Origin: Lotus japonicus
Taxonomy: Eukaryota; Streptophyta; Magnoliopsida; Fabales; Fabaceae
Reading direction: 5' to 3'
Length of the DNA: 64,000 bases
Assembly (NCBI RefSeq): GCF_012489685.1
Contig: NC_080043.1
Location: forward strand, 55,388,289 to 55,452,288
Position numbers and translations under genes: made by a program. Shown here piece after piece: positions 35,201-46,165 of this stretch; position 1 is the stretch's first letter, and each line of letters begins with the position of its first letter. A model generated the notes under the pieces. That model saw only the letters and a program-made list of their open reading frames with translations. It was not told where the DNA came from and did no database searches.

Positions 35201-35394
35201 GGACTACTATCTACACAAATAGTACCAGTACCAACAATTTTACCCTTTTCATTTCCTCCAAAGCCAACTTCGCCTCCAGGCTTAAGTTTCAGCTCTCGGA
35301 ACATACGCCTTTCTCCCGTCATGTGACGCGAGCATCCACTGTCCAGATACCATGATTGGTGTTTCAGTGGAGCTATCAAGGATATCTGCAACAT
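32294..35394 (-). pseudogene. pol: Copia pol of element C, one 4-bp deletion
   Basis: Protease part 35394-34948 (YLDSGCSRHMTG, then GLTHNLLSISQL) stops at NEEQYGIDG because four bases present in A are missing near 34966. From 34936 the frame is open for 880 residues to 32294: integrase zinc finger remnant (CEACQKGK), D-D-E integrase ([24 protein letters not shown]), RT ([29 protein letters not shown]), RNase H ([23 protein letters not shown]). All visible catalytic residues are present, so the element would differ from a functional one only at this site. The deletion removes the first zinc-finger region from the fused frame. Confidence 0.93.
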
Positions 35395-37192
35395 AGATAA
35401 TCTTGTCCTTAGGTACCCACTTTCTGGGTCCTTTCTTGTTAGTTACCCCAGAGGTTCTGATCACCTTGGGTGTCTCAACATGATATTTTAAAGGAATATT
35501 TGCATGATATTTAGTCATAGAGAAGGATCCCTTTTTAAGAGGGTTTTTAGCAACTTTAGCAGGTACAGGATCAGGCAATATGGTACCAGAGGGAACAAAG
35601 CATTCATACAAGGATTTAGCTTTAGACACAGAGGGCTCATTTCTAATTGGTTTAGAATAGCCAATGCCATGCATTCCATTTCTGCTTACGCCATAGATCA
35701 TTGAAGCCATTAAGCTTCTATCCAAGCTTTTAGCAAGGAATCTTTGAAAAGACTTTTCATACTTAGATTCATTTCTACAATCAGAGGCATCACAGGCAAC
35801 AATTTCTTCTAACTTAGCAATCTGGTTCTTAAGCACAGAGTTAGAATTGATCAAGGCATGATTATCATTTTTCAAATCAGAAATAATTTTCTCATGTTCA
35901 GAAGGAGTCTTGGAAACAGCAGATAAGTTCTTTTTCAGCTTCTTATGCTTAGACAATAAGGAGTTATACTTATCCATAATATCAGACAATGCATGTTTCA
36001 GTTCAGAGGTAGAGAAAGAAGCGAATACCTCATTTTCATCGTCTGAGTTAGGATTTCCTTCTGATTCTGAGTCAGAGTCAACAGCTCCCTTTGACTCTGC
36101 TTCCTTGTCTTTGACAATAGCCATGAGTCCTTGGACTTCACCATCAGAGTCAACATCCTCTGACTCTGATTCATCAAATGTCACCATCAGACTCTTCTTT
36201 GTCTTGAAGTGCTTCTTTGGCTTCTTGTCCTTCTTCAATTTTGGACAGTCACTTTTGTAGTGCCCTGATTCTTTGCACTCAAAGCATGTGACTTCCTTAA
36301 GTGAGGACTTCTTCTGACCTGAGGATTCAGACTTTCCTCTTGCCTTTCCAGAGCCTTTGTATTTGCTCTGCCTGTGCTTCCAGATGCGATTGAGTCTCTT
36401 GGAGATCAGAGTCAGCTCATCTTCATCAGAATCTTCTGACGCTTCTTCAGATTCCTCTTCTTCAGCTTGAAGAGCTTTTGACTTCTCAACCTTAGCCTTT
36501 TCAGATTTAGATTTCAAGGCTATGGACTTTTTCCTCAGATCTTGCATCTCTGAGCGCTTCAGCTCATGGCATTTCAAAATGCTGATGAGTTCTTCTAAAC
36601 TCATATTCTCAACGTCTCTCGTGAGCTCTATTGAAGTCACTAAAGGCATCCAACTTTCAGGAAGACACCTGATGACCCTTATGACATGATCTTTTGTTGT
36701 GTAGCTCTTGTTGAGAGGTCGTATGCCAGCTACAAGCAGCTGAAATCTGGAGAACATTTCTTCAATGGACTCATTTGGCTCCATGATGAAGGATTCATAC
36801 TTTTGGATCAAAGACAATTCCTTTGATTCTTTGACTTTCTTGTTTCCTTCATGAGACATCTTCAGAGATTCGAAAATGCCTTTCGCAAACTCACGATCTG
36901 TAATCTTCTGGTACTCTTCATAGGAAATAGCACTTAGAAGAATTGCTCTTGCTTTGTGATGTTGTGAGTACAGCTTCTTTTGATCTGCAGTCATCTCTGA
37001 CCTTGGGATCTTCTTGCCATCTGCATCAACTGGACGCTCGTAGCCATCCACAATAATATCCCAGAGATCTGCATCGAAACCCAGAAAGAAACTTTCCAGT
37101 CTATCTTTCCAATATTCGAACCTTTGACCGTCGAACATAGGAGGCTTTGCATTGTAACCATCTCTTTGAGTTTCACTGGTGGTGGCAGCCAT
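35282..37192 (-). CDS. gag: Copia gag of element C, intact (636 aa)
   Basis: ATG at 37192, 60 bases after the primer site; stop at 35282 after AYVPRAET. The capsid-like region (about 20-230) contains FDGQRFEYWKDRL, LSQHHKAR-like and FSRFQLLVAGI segments. Acidic/Ser linker at about 243-260, basic KHRQSKYKG region, CCHC knuckle CFECKESGHYKSDCP at about 303-316, then acidic SESED stretches, a coiled-coil-like region near 400-470 and a long C-terminal tail. Gag would build cytoplasmic particles around element RNA. It is longer than usual Copia gag, as known for Sireviruses. Its last 113 nt overlap the first pol ATG in a different frame. Confidence 0.93.
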   Translation of the reverse strand: MAATTSETQRDGYNAKPPMFDGQRFEYWKDRLESFFLGFDADLWDIIVDGYERPVDADGKKIPRSEMTADQKKLYSQHHKARAILLSAISYEEYQKITDREFAKGIFESLKMSHEGNKKVKESKELSLIQKYESFIMEPNESIEEMFSRFQLLVAGIRPLNKSYTTKDHVIRVIRCLPESWMPLVTSIELTRDVENMSLEELISILKCHELKRSEMQDLRKKSIALKSKSEKAKVEKSKALQAEEEESEEASEDSDEDELTLISKRLNRIWKHRQSKYKGSGKARGKSESSGQKKSSLKEVTCFECKESGHYKSDCPKLKKDKKPKKHFKTKKSLMVTFDESESEDVDSDGEVQGLMAIVKDKEAESKGAVDSDSESEGNPNSDDENEVFASFSTSELKHALSDIMDKYNSLLSKHKKLKKNLSAVSKTPSEHEKIISDLKNDNHALINSNSVLKNQIAKLEEIVACDASDCRNESKYEKSFQRFLAKSLDRSLMASMIYGVSRNGMHGIGYSKPIRNEPSVSKAKSLYECFVPSGTILPDPVPAKVAKNPLKKGSFSMTKYHANIPLKYHVETPKVIRTSGVTNKKGPRKWVPKDKIIYVADILDSSTETPIMVSGQWMLASHDGRKAYVPRAET

Positions 37193-37251
37193 TGTTTTTC
37201 ACACCGGCCCGGATCACTGAACACTGTTAGGTGTGGTAATCAGAACTTGCG

Positions 37252-37262
37252 CTCTGATACCA
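37252..37262 (-). other. Primer-binding site, element C
   Basis: The minus strand reads TGGTATCAGAG (initiator tRNA-Met), two bases inside the 5' LTR. Confidence 0.88.
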
Positions 37263-37264
37263 AT

Positions 37265-38473
37265 TGAAGGTATGAAAAACGGTAGAAAGGGGGGGGGTTT
37301 GAATAACGTTTTCAGTATAAAATTTCCACCTTAAAGATTTTGACAAATCTTTTGAGAACTTAAGTGCTAAAGATAAGAGATAGAAAAGCACACAAGGATT
37401 TTATCCTGGTTCACTTGATAAATCACTCAAGCTACTCCAGTCCACCCGTTAAGGTGATTTCTTCCTTCTTAGAATGAAGGAAATCCACTAATCAGGTAAG
37501 AGTTACAACTGCACTTGAAACCTACAAGTGACTAACAATTACACTGACTTAGCTCACACTAAGATTCACTCTCTTAGTCTTCTCTAGGATCCAATCAGCC
37601 TTGATCTCCTAAAGGAACTAAACAAACTGTTTATCAAAGAATTGTTTACAAGAGATTTGCTTCTAAAAAGCTAATAGTAAACTCAATGAATTTCAGATGA
37701 AAGAAAGCTTAGAAGAATTTAAGTTTTTCTTGCGCGTATGTGAATGCTTCTAGCCGTTTCTTTCAGTCTTCAGCCTCTTTATATACTCCAAGGATTAGGG
37801 TTGAGCGTTGCATGGGAAATGCTACCGTTGGAGGGCAGTTCTGGAAAATCCAGCTTCTGCTGTGTCTGAGACTGTTAGGTAGGTCGTCAGGAAGGTACAG
37901 TTGCTTTTGTACTTGGATAGCGACTTGACCTTTAAACCTAGGAGACTTCTGATCAGGGGAATGCTTCATATTGGAACTTGTGAAGCCGGTTGATCAGAGT
38001 CAGAGGGAAAGCCCAGATCCTCTGACCATTGTTTCTTCTGATTCTGAACTCAGAGGGAAGAACATGGTCTTCAGAGTATCTTGCTTCTGGACAATAGAAT
38101 TTCACTAATCAGCTTCTGGATCTTCAGAGTCTTCTACACCATCAGAATATCTGAGCCTTCAGTGTTTCTTGGTTATCAGACTTTCTGGATCTTCAGAGCT
38201 TCTAGTGACTGAGTCCACATCAGAGTTTGTATAACTTCAAAACTTCTGAAGCTTTTCCACTGTTCATACTGAACATGGTGAATGCGAAAGCGTTGCTTGG
38301 GTCGCTCTTTATACACAGTGCTTCTGATTTGTGTGAGATTGAGTTGAGGTCAGAGCCTGTAAATAGCACACTCAGAAAAACACGTTAGAGTACCACAATT
38401 GTTCATATCAAAAGGTTAACTTGTAATCATCAAAACATAGAGTTGTACTACTAGATCAAAACTTGATCTTACA
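37265..38473 (-). repeat. 5' LTR of element C
   Basis: 1209 bp; ends CTTACA followed by the duplicated TGTCG. Almost identical to 26339-27546. Confidence 0.95.
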
Positions 38474-38478
38474 TGTCG

Positions 38479-38808
38479 GACTATAGGGGTCTTTTGTTTA
38501 GGCCATTTTGGGGCCGACTTTCTATTGGATGACTGTACGTAAAACTTTTTACTTACACTACTGGTTCTGTACTTATTTGCCTACGGATACACTACTTTGG
38601 GTTCACTGCAAGTGTGCGTGACGTTGACGTGCAGCTGAGGCTGTACATGTATATATGTTTGTACATCGGTTAGTTTAGTTGTTGGGTTATGTCTTTATTT
38701 TCTATCGCTTTAATTTTAAGGAATCAAACGGAAAAAAAAAATATTTGTTTTCCGCGTAAAGTTTATTTTTGAGTTACTAAAGTGACACCTGGAAATCAGG
38801 GTGTTACA
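38479..38808 (+). repeat. 5' LTR of Gypsy D, end part after element C
   Basis: Continues D's LTR from GACTATAGGGGTC to GGGTGTTACA, collinear with 46972-47301 of the 3' LTR. Confidence 0.9.
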
Positions 38809-38811
38809 TTG

Positions 38812-38823
38812 TGGTATCAGAGC
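38812..38823 (+). other. Primer-binding site, Gypsy D
   Basis: TGGTATCAGAGC, initiator tRNA-Met type, three bases after the 5' LTR end. The leader 38824-39014 holds no gene. Confidence 0.88.
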
Positions 38824-39014
38824 TTAGTTGAGTCTTTTGGGAGTCCTTAGGGAATAGGTCTTCTGTGCTAGGTTGTGTGACTCTGCAAGGAGTGAAAATT
38901 GATTGTCTGCGGAACGATTTTTCATTCTAATTGATTGCATTGTTACTTAATCATATGGAATAGTTTTGGTGCTATCATACGATTAGGACTAATAGTTCCA
39001 TGGGGTAACAGACG

Positions 39015-40040
39015 ATGGTGAACACGAATCAACTAGCGGAGATGATGGCCACTATGGCCCAGGCGATGACTAATCAAGCCAATGACAACGCTCAGAGGCG
39101 TGCTGCGGAGGAAGCGCGTGATCAACACCAGCGTTAGAGGGAGGTGACTTTAGATCAGAACAAGGGGTTGAATGACTTCAGGAGACAGGATCCACCTAAG
39201 TTTTCGGGAGGTACTGACCCGGACAAAGCGAATCTCTGGATTGAGGAAATAGAGAAGATCTTTGGCGTGCTACAGACTGCTGAGGGAGCCAAGGTGGGGA
39301 TGGCAACCTTTCTGCTGTTGGGTGATGCTGATACTGGTGGAGAGGTGCCAGAGGGATTATGGAGGCAAACCATGTGGAGGTGAACTGGAATTCATTTCGT
39401 GCTGCTTTTCTGGAGAAGTATTTTCCTGATAGTGCTCGTGACGAGCGTGAATCACAGTTTCTGACTCTTAGACAAGGGACCATGACCATTCCGGAGTATA
39501 CTGCTAAGTTGGAGTCTTTGGCCAAACACTTCCGATTTTTCTGTGATCAGGTTGATGAGCCCTATATGTGCAAGCGCTTTGTGAGGGGAGTGAGAGCTGA
39601 TATTGAGGACTCAGTGAGACCGTTAGGGATCATGAGATTTCAGGCATTGGTGGATCTGATGAAGAATAGGAGATTGAACAGGGCTGGAGTAGGAGGACCA
39701 GTGAGGTCGACAACTCAGAGTTTTCAAGGAAGGGGAAGATTTCAGATGAAGAAGCCGTATCAACGTCCTGCGGGGAGAGGGTTTACCCCAGGATCTTACA
39801 AGCCGATGGCTGCTGCTGTTGTTTCTGGAGGGTCGGGAAACCGTACCCCAAACCGTGATGTGACCTGTTTCAGATGTGGAGCGGTCGGGCACTATGCAAG
39901 CAGTTGCACGATACCACCAAGATGCTTCAACTGCAATCGATCGGGGCATCTGGCTGTGGACTGCAAGGCACCGAAGGCTGAACCGTCTGTGAATGCTGCT
40001 AGTGGAAAGCGCCCAGCTGCGAGGGGAAGAGTTTATACAA
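39015..40040 (+). pseudogene. gag: Gypsy gag of element D
   Basis: ATG 39015 starts MVNTNQLAEMMATMAQ. A TAG at 39135-39137 follows DQHQR. The frame then continues through FSGGTDPDKANLWIEEIEKIF (capsid-like) until a one-base loss near 39332 moves it to another frame, where the capsid domain goes on (AFLEKYFPDSARDERESQF). Two CCHC zinc knuckles follow at about 39861-39970 (CFRCGAVGHYASSC and CFNCNRSGHLAVDC). In intact Tekay/Del elements gag and pol form one polyprotein. This copy cannot encode it. Confidence 0.9.
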
Positions 40041-43000
40041 TGGATGGTGAGGATGCTGAAGGAGTGGATGGCTTGATCAGATGGGAGTGTGAAATCGACG
40101 GTAATCTTCTAACTGTACTCTTTGATTCTGGTGCAACTCATTCTTTTGTCTCTAAGGATTGCGTATCAAGACTGAATCTGCCTATTACTGCTTTGAGTTT
40201 TGATCTTATGGTAACTACACCTGCTAGGACCCTAATTGCTAATGCCGCATGCATGCACTGTTCAGTAGTATATAGAGATAGAACTTTTCATGCCAATCTA
40301 GTATGCTTACCCCTTAAAAACCTAGATGTAATCCTAGGGATGGATTGGTTGTCCCACTACCATTGTTTTTTGGATTGTAGTCGAAAGAAAGTGGTGTTCC
40401 CAGACTCGGATCTTTTCGAGTATCTTTCTACTAATCACATTAGTGCATCGTTGAGCGAGGGCACTCAGAAGTACTTTTCATTACTAAGTCTGGAGGGAAG
40501 GAAAGACTCAGACGTTTATGGCATTTCGGTGGTGCGAGACTTTGCTGATGTTTTTCCTGGAGACGTACCTGTACTACCGCCAGTACGCGATGTAGAGTTT
40601 GTGATCGACATTGTACCCAGAACCGGACCGATTTCGATTGCACCTTACCGTATGGCACCTGCAGAGTTAGTAGAGTTGAAATCTCAATTGGAGGATCTTT
40701 CGGAAAAAGGATTCATTCGACCAAGTGTTTCACCGTGGGGAGCGCCAGTGCTTTTAGTCAAGAAGAAAGACGGGAAGTCGAGATTGTGTGTGGATTATCG
40801 ATAACTAAACAAGGCGACGGTCAAGAACAGATACCCGTTACCGAGGATAGATGATTTGATGGACCAACTACGAGGGGCGGCCGTATTTTCCAAGATAGAC
40901 TTGAAGTCAGGCTATCATCAGATCAGAGTGAAGACTGAGGATATACCGAAGACTGCTTTCAGAACACGTTACGGACACTACGAGTACCTAGTGATGCCGT
41001 TTGGAGTGACAAATGCACCTGCTGTTTTCATGGATTACATGAACCGCATCTTTCATGAGTTTTTGGATCGGTTTGTAGTGGTGTTTATTGATGACATACT
41101 GATCTATTCGAAGGACGCGAAGGAACATGAAGAACATTTGCGCCAAGTTTTACAAGTGTTGCGAGAGAAAAAGCTGTATGCGAACCCTTCCAAGTGTGAA
41201 TTCTGGCTGGAGGAAGTCAATTTCTTAGGCCATGTTATCTCAAAGGAAGGCATAGCTGTGGACCCAGCGAAAGTGGAGACTGTTTTGGCTTGGGAACAAC
41301 CGAAGACAGTGACAGAGATCAGAAGTTTTGTGGGTTTAGCTGGATATTATAGACGCTTCATTGAGGGATTTGCCAAGATTGTTGGACCTTTGACTCAACT
41401 GACGAGGAAGGATCAACCTTTTGCATGGACTGAGGCGTGTGAATCAAGTTTTTAGACACTGAAGGAACGTTTGACGACGTCACCTGTGCTTATTTTGCCA
41501 CAACCGGAGGAACCTTATGAGGTCTATTGTGATGCTTCACATCAAGGCTTGGGATGTGTACTGATGCAACATCGGAAAGTGGTGGCTTATGCTTCGAGAC
41601 AGTTGAAGACTCACGAGAAGAACTACCCGACTCACGATTTGGAGTTAGCTGCCATTGTGTTTTCGCTTAAAATCTGGAGGCATTATCTCTATGGTTGTAC
41701 TTTCACGATATTTAGCGATCACAAGAGTCTTAAATACTTGTTCGATCAGAAAGAGTTGAACATGAGGCAACGAAGATGGATGGAGTTTATCAAGGACTAC
41801 GAGTTTACGCTGCAATATCACCCTGGGAAGGCAAATGTAGTTGCTGATGCTTTGAGTAGGAAGATGCATGTCTCGTCAATGATGGTTAAAGAGCTAGAGT
41901 TGTTGGAACAATTTCGAGATATGAGTTTAGGTGTGACACCTTCTGAGGGAATGTTGAAGTTCGGAATGATCAGAATCGCCAGTGGACTGATGGAAGAGAT
42001 TGGAGAGCAACAATTGCAAGATGCGTTTCTGCTAGAGAAGAGGAACTTAGTAATTCAAGGGAAAGACCCGGAGTTTAAGATAGGAACTGACAATATCCTA
42101 CGATGCAAAGACACAGTTTGTGTACCCAACAATCCAGAATTGAGAAGGCTAATCATGGATGAAGGACACAAGAGCAAATGGAACATTCATCCTGGAATGA
42201 CAAAGATGTATCAAGACTTGAAACTGAATTTTTGGTGGCCGGGAATGAAGAAACAAGTGGCCGAGTATGTAGCTGCATGTCTGACTTGTCAGAAGGCTAA
42301 GGTAGAGCATCAGAGACCTACTGGTATGCTACAGAGTTTAAACATGCCAGAATGGAAATGGGATAGCACTCCATGAATTTCGTGGTAGCTTTGCCAAGAA
42401 CACAGAAGAGACACAATTCGATTTGGGTAATTGTGGATCGTTTGACCAAGTCAGCACATTTTCTACCAGTGAGAACTACCTACAACGTGGAAAAGTTGGC
42501 TGAGATTTATGTGGCTGAGATTGTGCGACTACACGGAGTTCCGACGAGTATTGTGTCTGATCGGGATCCAAAGTTTACTTCGCACTTTTGGGGAGCTCTT
42601 CATGACGCGTTAGGAACCAAGCTAAGATTGAGTTCGGCGTATCATCCACAAACTGATGGGCAAACAGAGAGAACTATTCAGTCGTTAGAGGATCTACTAC
42701 ATGCTTGTGTCTTAGACAACAGAGGAAGCTGGGATGATCTTCTGCCATTGATTGAATTTACATACAACAATAGTTTTCATGCGAGCATTGGGATGGCACC
42801 GTATGATGCTTTGTATGGTCGAAAGTGTAGAACACCGTTGTGTTGGTATCAAGATGGGGAGAGTTTGTTGATTGGGCCAGAACTTCTGCAACAGACGACT
42901 GAGAAGGTTAAGCAGATCAGAGAAAAGATGAGAGCTTCGCAGAGTAGACAGAAGAGTTATGCCGATCAGCGACGCAGGACCCTAGAGTTTGAAGAGGGCG

Positions 43001-43416
43001 ACCATGTGTTTCTACGAGTAACTCAGACTACGGGAGTTGGGCGAGCTATTAAGTCAAGGAAGCTCACGCCAAAATTCATTGGACCTTACCAAATCACTCG
43101 ACATGTTGGACCAGTTGCGTATCAGATTGCGCTACCACCGTTTCTTTCCAACATTCACGATGTATTTCATGTGTCACAGTTAAGGAAGTACATCTCAGAC
43201 CCGACTCATGTAATCGAGCCAAACAACGTTGAACTGAAGGATGATTTGACTTTTGAGGCACCGCTGGTCAGCATTGGGGATAGAAGAGTGAAACAGCTGA
43301 GAGGGAAGCAGATTGCTTTAGTGAAAGTGATGTGGAACAACGATACGGGAGACGCTACATGGGAATTGGAAGACAAGATCAAGGAACTGTATCCCGGACT
43401 TTTCGCAGAACTCTGA
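40041..43416 (+). pseudogene. pol: Gypsy pol of element D: PR-RT-RH-INT-chromodomain, broken
   Basis: Protease: LFDSGATHSFVS near 40117. RT: SRLCVDYR, then a TAA at 40802-40804, [34 protein letters not shown] (catalytic DD) and [10 protein letters not shown]. RNase [15 protein letters not shown] and [13 protein letters not shown], just after a TAG at 41453-41455. Integrase: [16 protein letters not shown] with CLTCQKAK, a frameshift near 42366, then IVDRLTKSAHF, VSDRDPKFTS and TDGQTERTIQSLEDLL (D-D-E). The C-terminus has FIGPYQI, VSQLRKY and a chromodomain-like VMWNNDTGDATWELED, which marks the Tekay/Del chromovirus clade and directs integration to heterochromatin in relatives. Confidence 0.92.
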
Positions 43417-43441
43417 GTTTCGAGGACGAAACTTTCTTTTT

Positions 43442-43450
43442 GGAGGGGAG
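43442..43450 (+). other. Polypurine tract, Gypsy D
   Basis: GGAGGGGAG followed by TAT and the 3' LTR at 43454, 25 bases after the pol stop region (CGAGGACGAAACTT), the usual layout in this clade. Confidence 0.85.
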
Positions 43451-44136
43451 TATTGTAAGACCTGAATTTACAGAACTAGTTACTTTTCCGACTCACGCGT
43501 AGGATCAGTGTAAGCGTGAAAGGAGTTTGCTGTTTGGGAAAGTTCAATGAAGAAGAAAGTTCAGGAATTGCTTGAGGATAGTGCCATAGTCGTTTTAGGA
43601 GTTAGTGCGAGTCGTCTGCACACCTGCCTTATGGCGAGAGTGTCCAGAATAGGCTAATTCCGCTCTTAAAACAATGTCTAAGCGAAATTTCAAATCCTTG
43701 GAAAAATAAGAAGTTCTCTTTATTTTTCCTTCGACCAGTGTTTCATTTCGGAACCCTGGACTGTACGCACGATAGGATTCACTTCTCGGAAGTCCGACGA
43801 CGCTAATTTCTTTGCTTCAAAAACCCTAAATTCAATCACTGAATGAGGACTTTTTCTATTCGGAGCTTTTAACGAAGTTTCCATTCGCGTAGCCAGATTT
43901 CTTTCGACGTTTCCAATCTTTCTCCAGAACGAAGTTTTGTCGTCTGACCTTCACAGCAAAAAGTAGTTTTTCGGGGCAATTTAACTTACACCGCTTTTGG
44001 ATCATTTTTCCCTAATTCTAGAGATTTGTTTTGAGTTCTGGAATTCTGTCGCCAGAATCTCGCTTAGAATTCACCGATGAACGTGCTGCAAAAATCGGAA
44101 TCGCGAAATTTTCATTTTCCCGCAATTTCACCTTCC

Positions 44137-44145
44137 TATAAATAG
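44137..44145 (+). promoter_or_regulatory. TATA box of Gypsy D 3' LTR
   Basis: TATAAATAG, 683 bases into the LTR. The following 130 bases up to the donor-like site contain no ATG. Confidence 0.65.
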
Positions 44146-44948
44146 TAAAAAAATCAAAATATCTCCCATAACTTCCATTTGAAGCCGCGAGTTTGAGAGA
44201 GAAAGGAGGAGAGGAGAATTTCGCCGAAACTTGACCGATCTTCGAGCTGTTTGTCCCTACTTCAAGGTATCGAGGTAACTAGCTTGATTCTTACCTCTGA
44301 TCGTTCTTTTACTGCGTTTCTTTAGCTATTTCTGTGCTCAAAGTTTCGAGCTTTTCGTAAAACTGTCTGTTTTTCCTGATTTTTCTGTTGGGATATCTTC
44401 TATACTTGCCCAATAGCCTAGAACACTCGCCGTTGTTCGCCGATTTCGATCGAGTTGTCAGAGATCTGAAAAACTGTGTAAAAACCCTTTTTGCGCACTT
44501 ATTGAAACTTTAATGTCGAAAAGTCGCAATCCGACTTAGTGCCTTTAGGATTAGTTGCTACAAATGTCGTTAGGAACATCGCTATCAAATTTGTTTTCCG
44601 AAGTTTTAACTTTGAGTTTTTGAGCTTTTATTTTGGACCAAAACGGCCCTGAATAGCCGTATTTTGACCCGGTTGTTCTAAAATTTTTCCGACAGTTTCT
44701 TTACCCTAGTTTTACCCTAAAACTACCTTGTAATTAAATTAGATCGAAGAAAAAGCGCCGGAGCCTTTTTCCTCTTAGGGCCGAGAGCATGTTTTAGTGG
44801 GGGGGGGGGAGTTTTTCGTTTGCGAAAACTTGTTCTTTCGTGCTCGATTGTTGTACTCTGAAGCTTCAATGCTTTGTCTATCGTTAATTAGTTGTATTGT
44901 GATCGAGCTAATCGATTTTGTTTGGATTTCTGCTTTGTTTTCTCCTAG

Positions 44949-45026
44949 GTTCAGTTGAAGGAACTTTGGGTTTTTCAGAGCATTTGTGTGTAGAGAACCT
45001 AGACCAAGAGACTGGAGCAACTCGAG
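44949..45026 (+). other. Candidate 78-nt internal exon in D 3' LTR
   Basis: Preceded by a pyrimidine-rich TTTGTTTTCTCCTAG and followed by GTTAGG. Blocks of exactly the same length with AG|..|GT borders occur in LTRs I, J and H. It contains no ATG. In frame 3 it is open in all four LTRs and shares Cys at codon 13, Leu at 17, Gly at 22; other frames have stops in most copies. It may be a leader exon or coding; see findings. Confidence 0.5.
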
Positions 45027-46165
45027 GTTAGGGCAACTTACCTATTAGCTAAGACTGCATGATAGGCGTCGATAAATTCGACTTATGTTTTATTTTGATA
45101 TTGATTATGATGATGGATTAATGTTATTATGTTTTTCATGACTTATGATATTGAGATGTTATTGAATTGTGCGTTTTGACGCGACTTCGGAGTGGAGAAT
45201 CATTGAACTGGTTACTTTTGATCTTTCGGGTTGGGGAAACAACCCTAGGCAAGTACAAACAGGGGTTTGAGACTTAGCCATTCGTTGGTATACTTAGACT
45301 TTCCCCGGGATTTACATTTGGTGGGTTTTTGGAAAACTTAGAATGAATAGAATTTCGAAAACTAGATACTTTAGAGAATTTAGTACTAATTAAATTCGAA
45401 ACATTTTTATTAACGGATAAAACATAGGAAATCTAAAGGGGAAAATAATTGCGAAAGACGGGGAAAAGTCGACTTTGTTGTGGGTTCTGGAGAATTGCTG
45501 GACACCAGGGGGAGCCACGGTGACAAGGGGAAGTTACCGAGTACTTTAGTACTCTTGTTGTTGGAGGTTGTGTTGTATTGATCGACACTAAACTCTTGGG
45601 TTTTGAAATTGGGTTTTAAGCTAAACACTTGTGTTGTGAGGACGATTCGATGTTTGGCTAACCATATTGCATCATGCATCATTCGAGGTTTGTACGATCG
45701 AAAGATTGGGCCTCGGTGAAGAACGGGAAAGCTTCACGAAGGTTGGGGAATGCCTTCATCGAAGAACACCTGGGTGTATCTTCGGCATAGCGGGCAGAGT
45801 GGCACGACCTAGGGTGGTTGGGGCTGATCCGACTATGCATGGGTTTGTAAGCGACACCCGAGCAGAGTTGGCGACACTAGGCCTGTGTCGTGCAGACTGG
45901 TGGTGCCCATCCCAAATTGAATTATCCGGATCATATTGAATTTCATTTCACGCATACATTCACTCTGACTGGAATTGTATGCTGTTTGAATTATTGAAGC
46001 ATTGTTAGAGCCAATAACATGCTAGGATTATTAATTTATATACATAAACATATATATCTATACCCCAATCACATGTTGAGTGTATAATTACTTTATTCCG
46101 TGAGTTGACCCTAGCGCCTTTGCTTTGGTTTCATGTTTGTGTTTGGGCGGTCGGCCTACTGCCAG

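Larger units (their letters stand above)
26339..38473 (-). mobile_element. Nearly intact Sirevirus-type Copia element C (12,135 bp)
   Basis: LTRs 26339-27546 and 37265-38473; TSD TGTCG at 26334-26338 and 38474-38478. Same plan as A: gag, pol in a +1 frame, ORF3, opposite-strand ORF, polypurine tracts. By eye only about six mismatches and one G-run length change separate the LTRs (about 0.5%), so it is the youngest element here. The only coding lesion I find is a 4-bp loss in pol near 34966. It inserted in the 5' LTR of Gypsy D, downstream of the LTR ORF. Confidence 0.96.
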
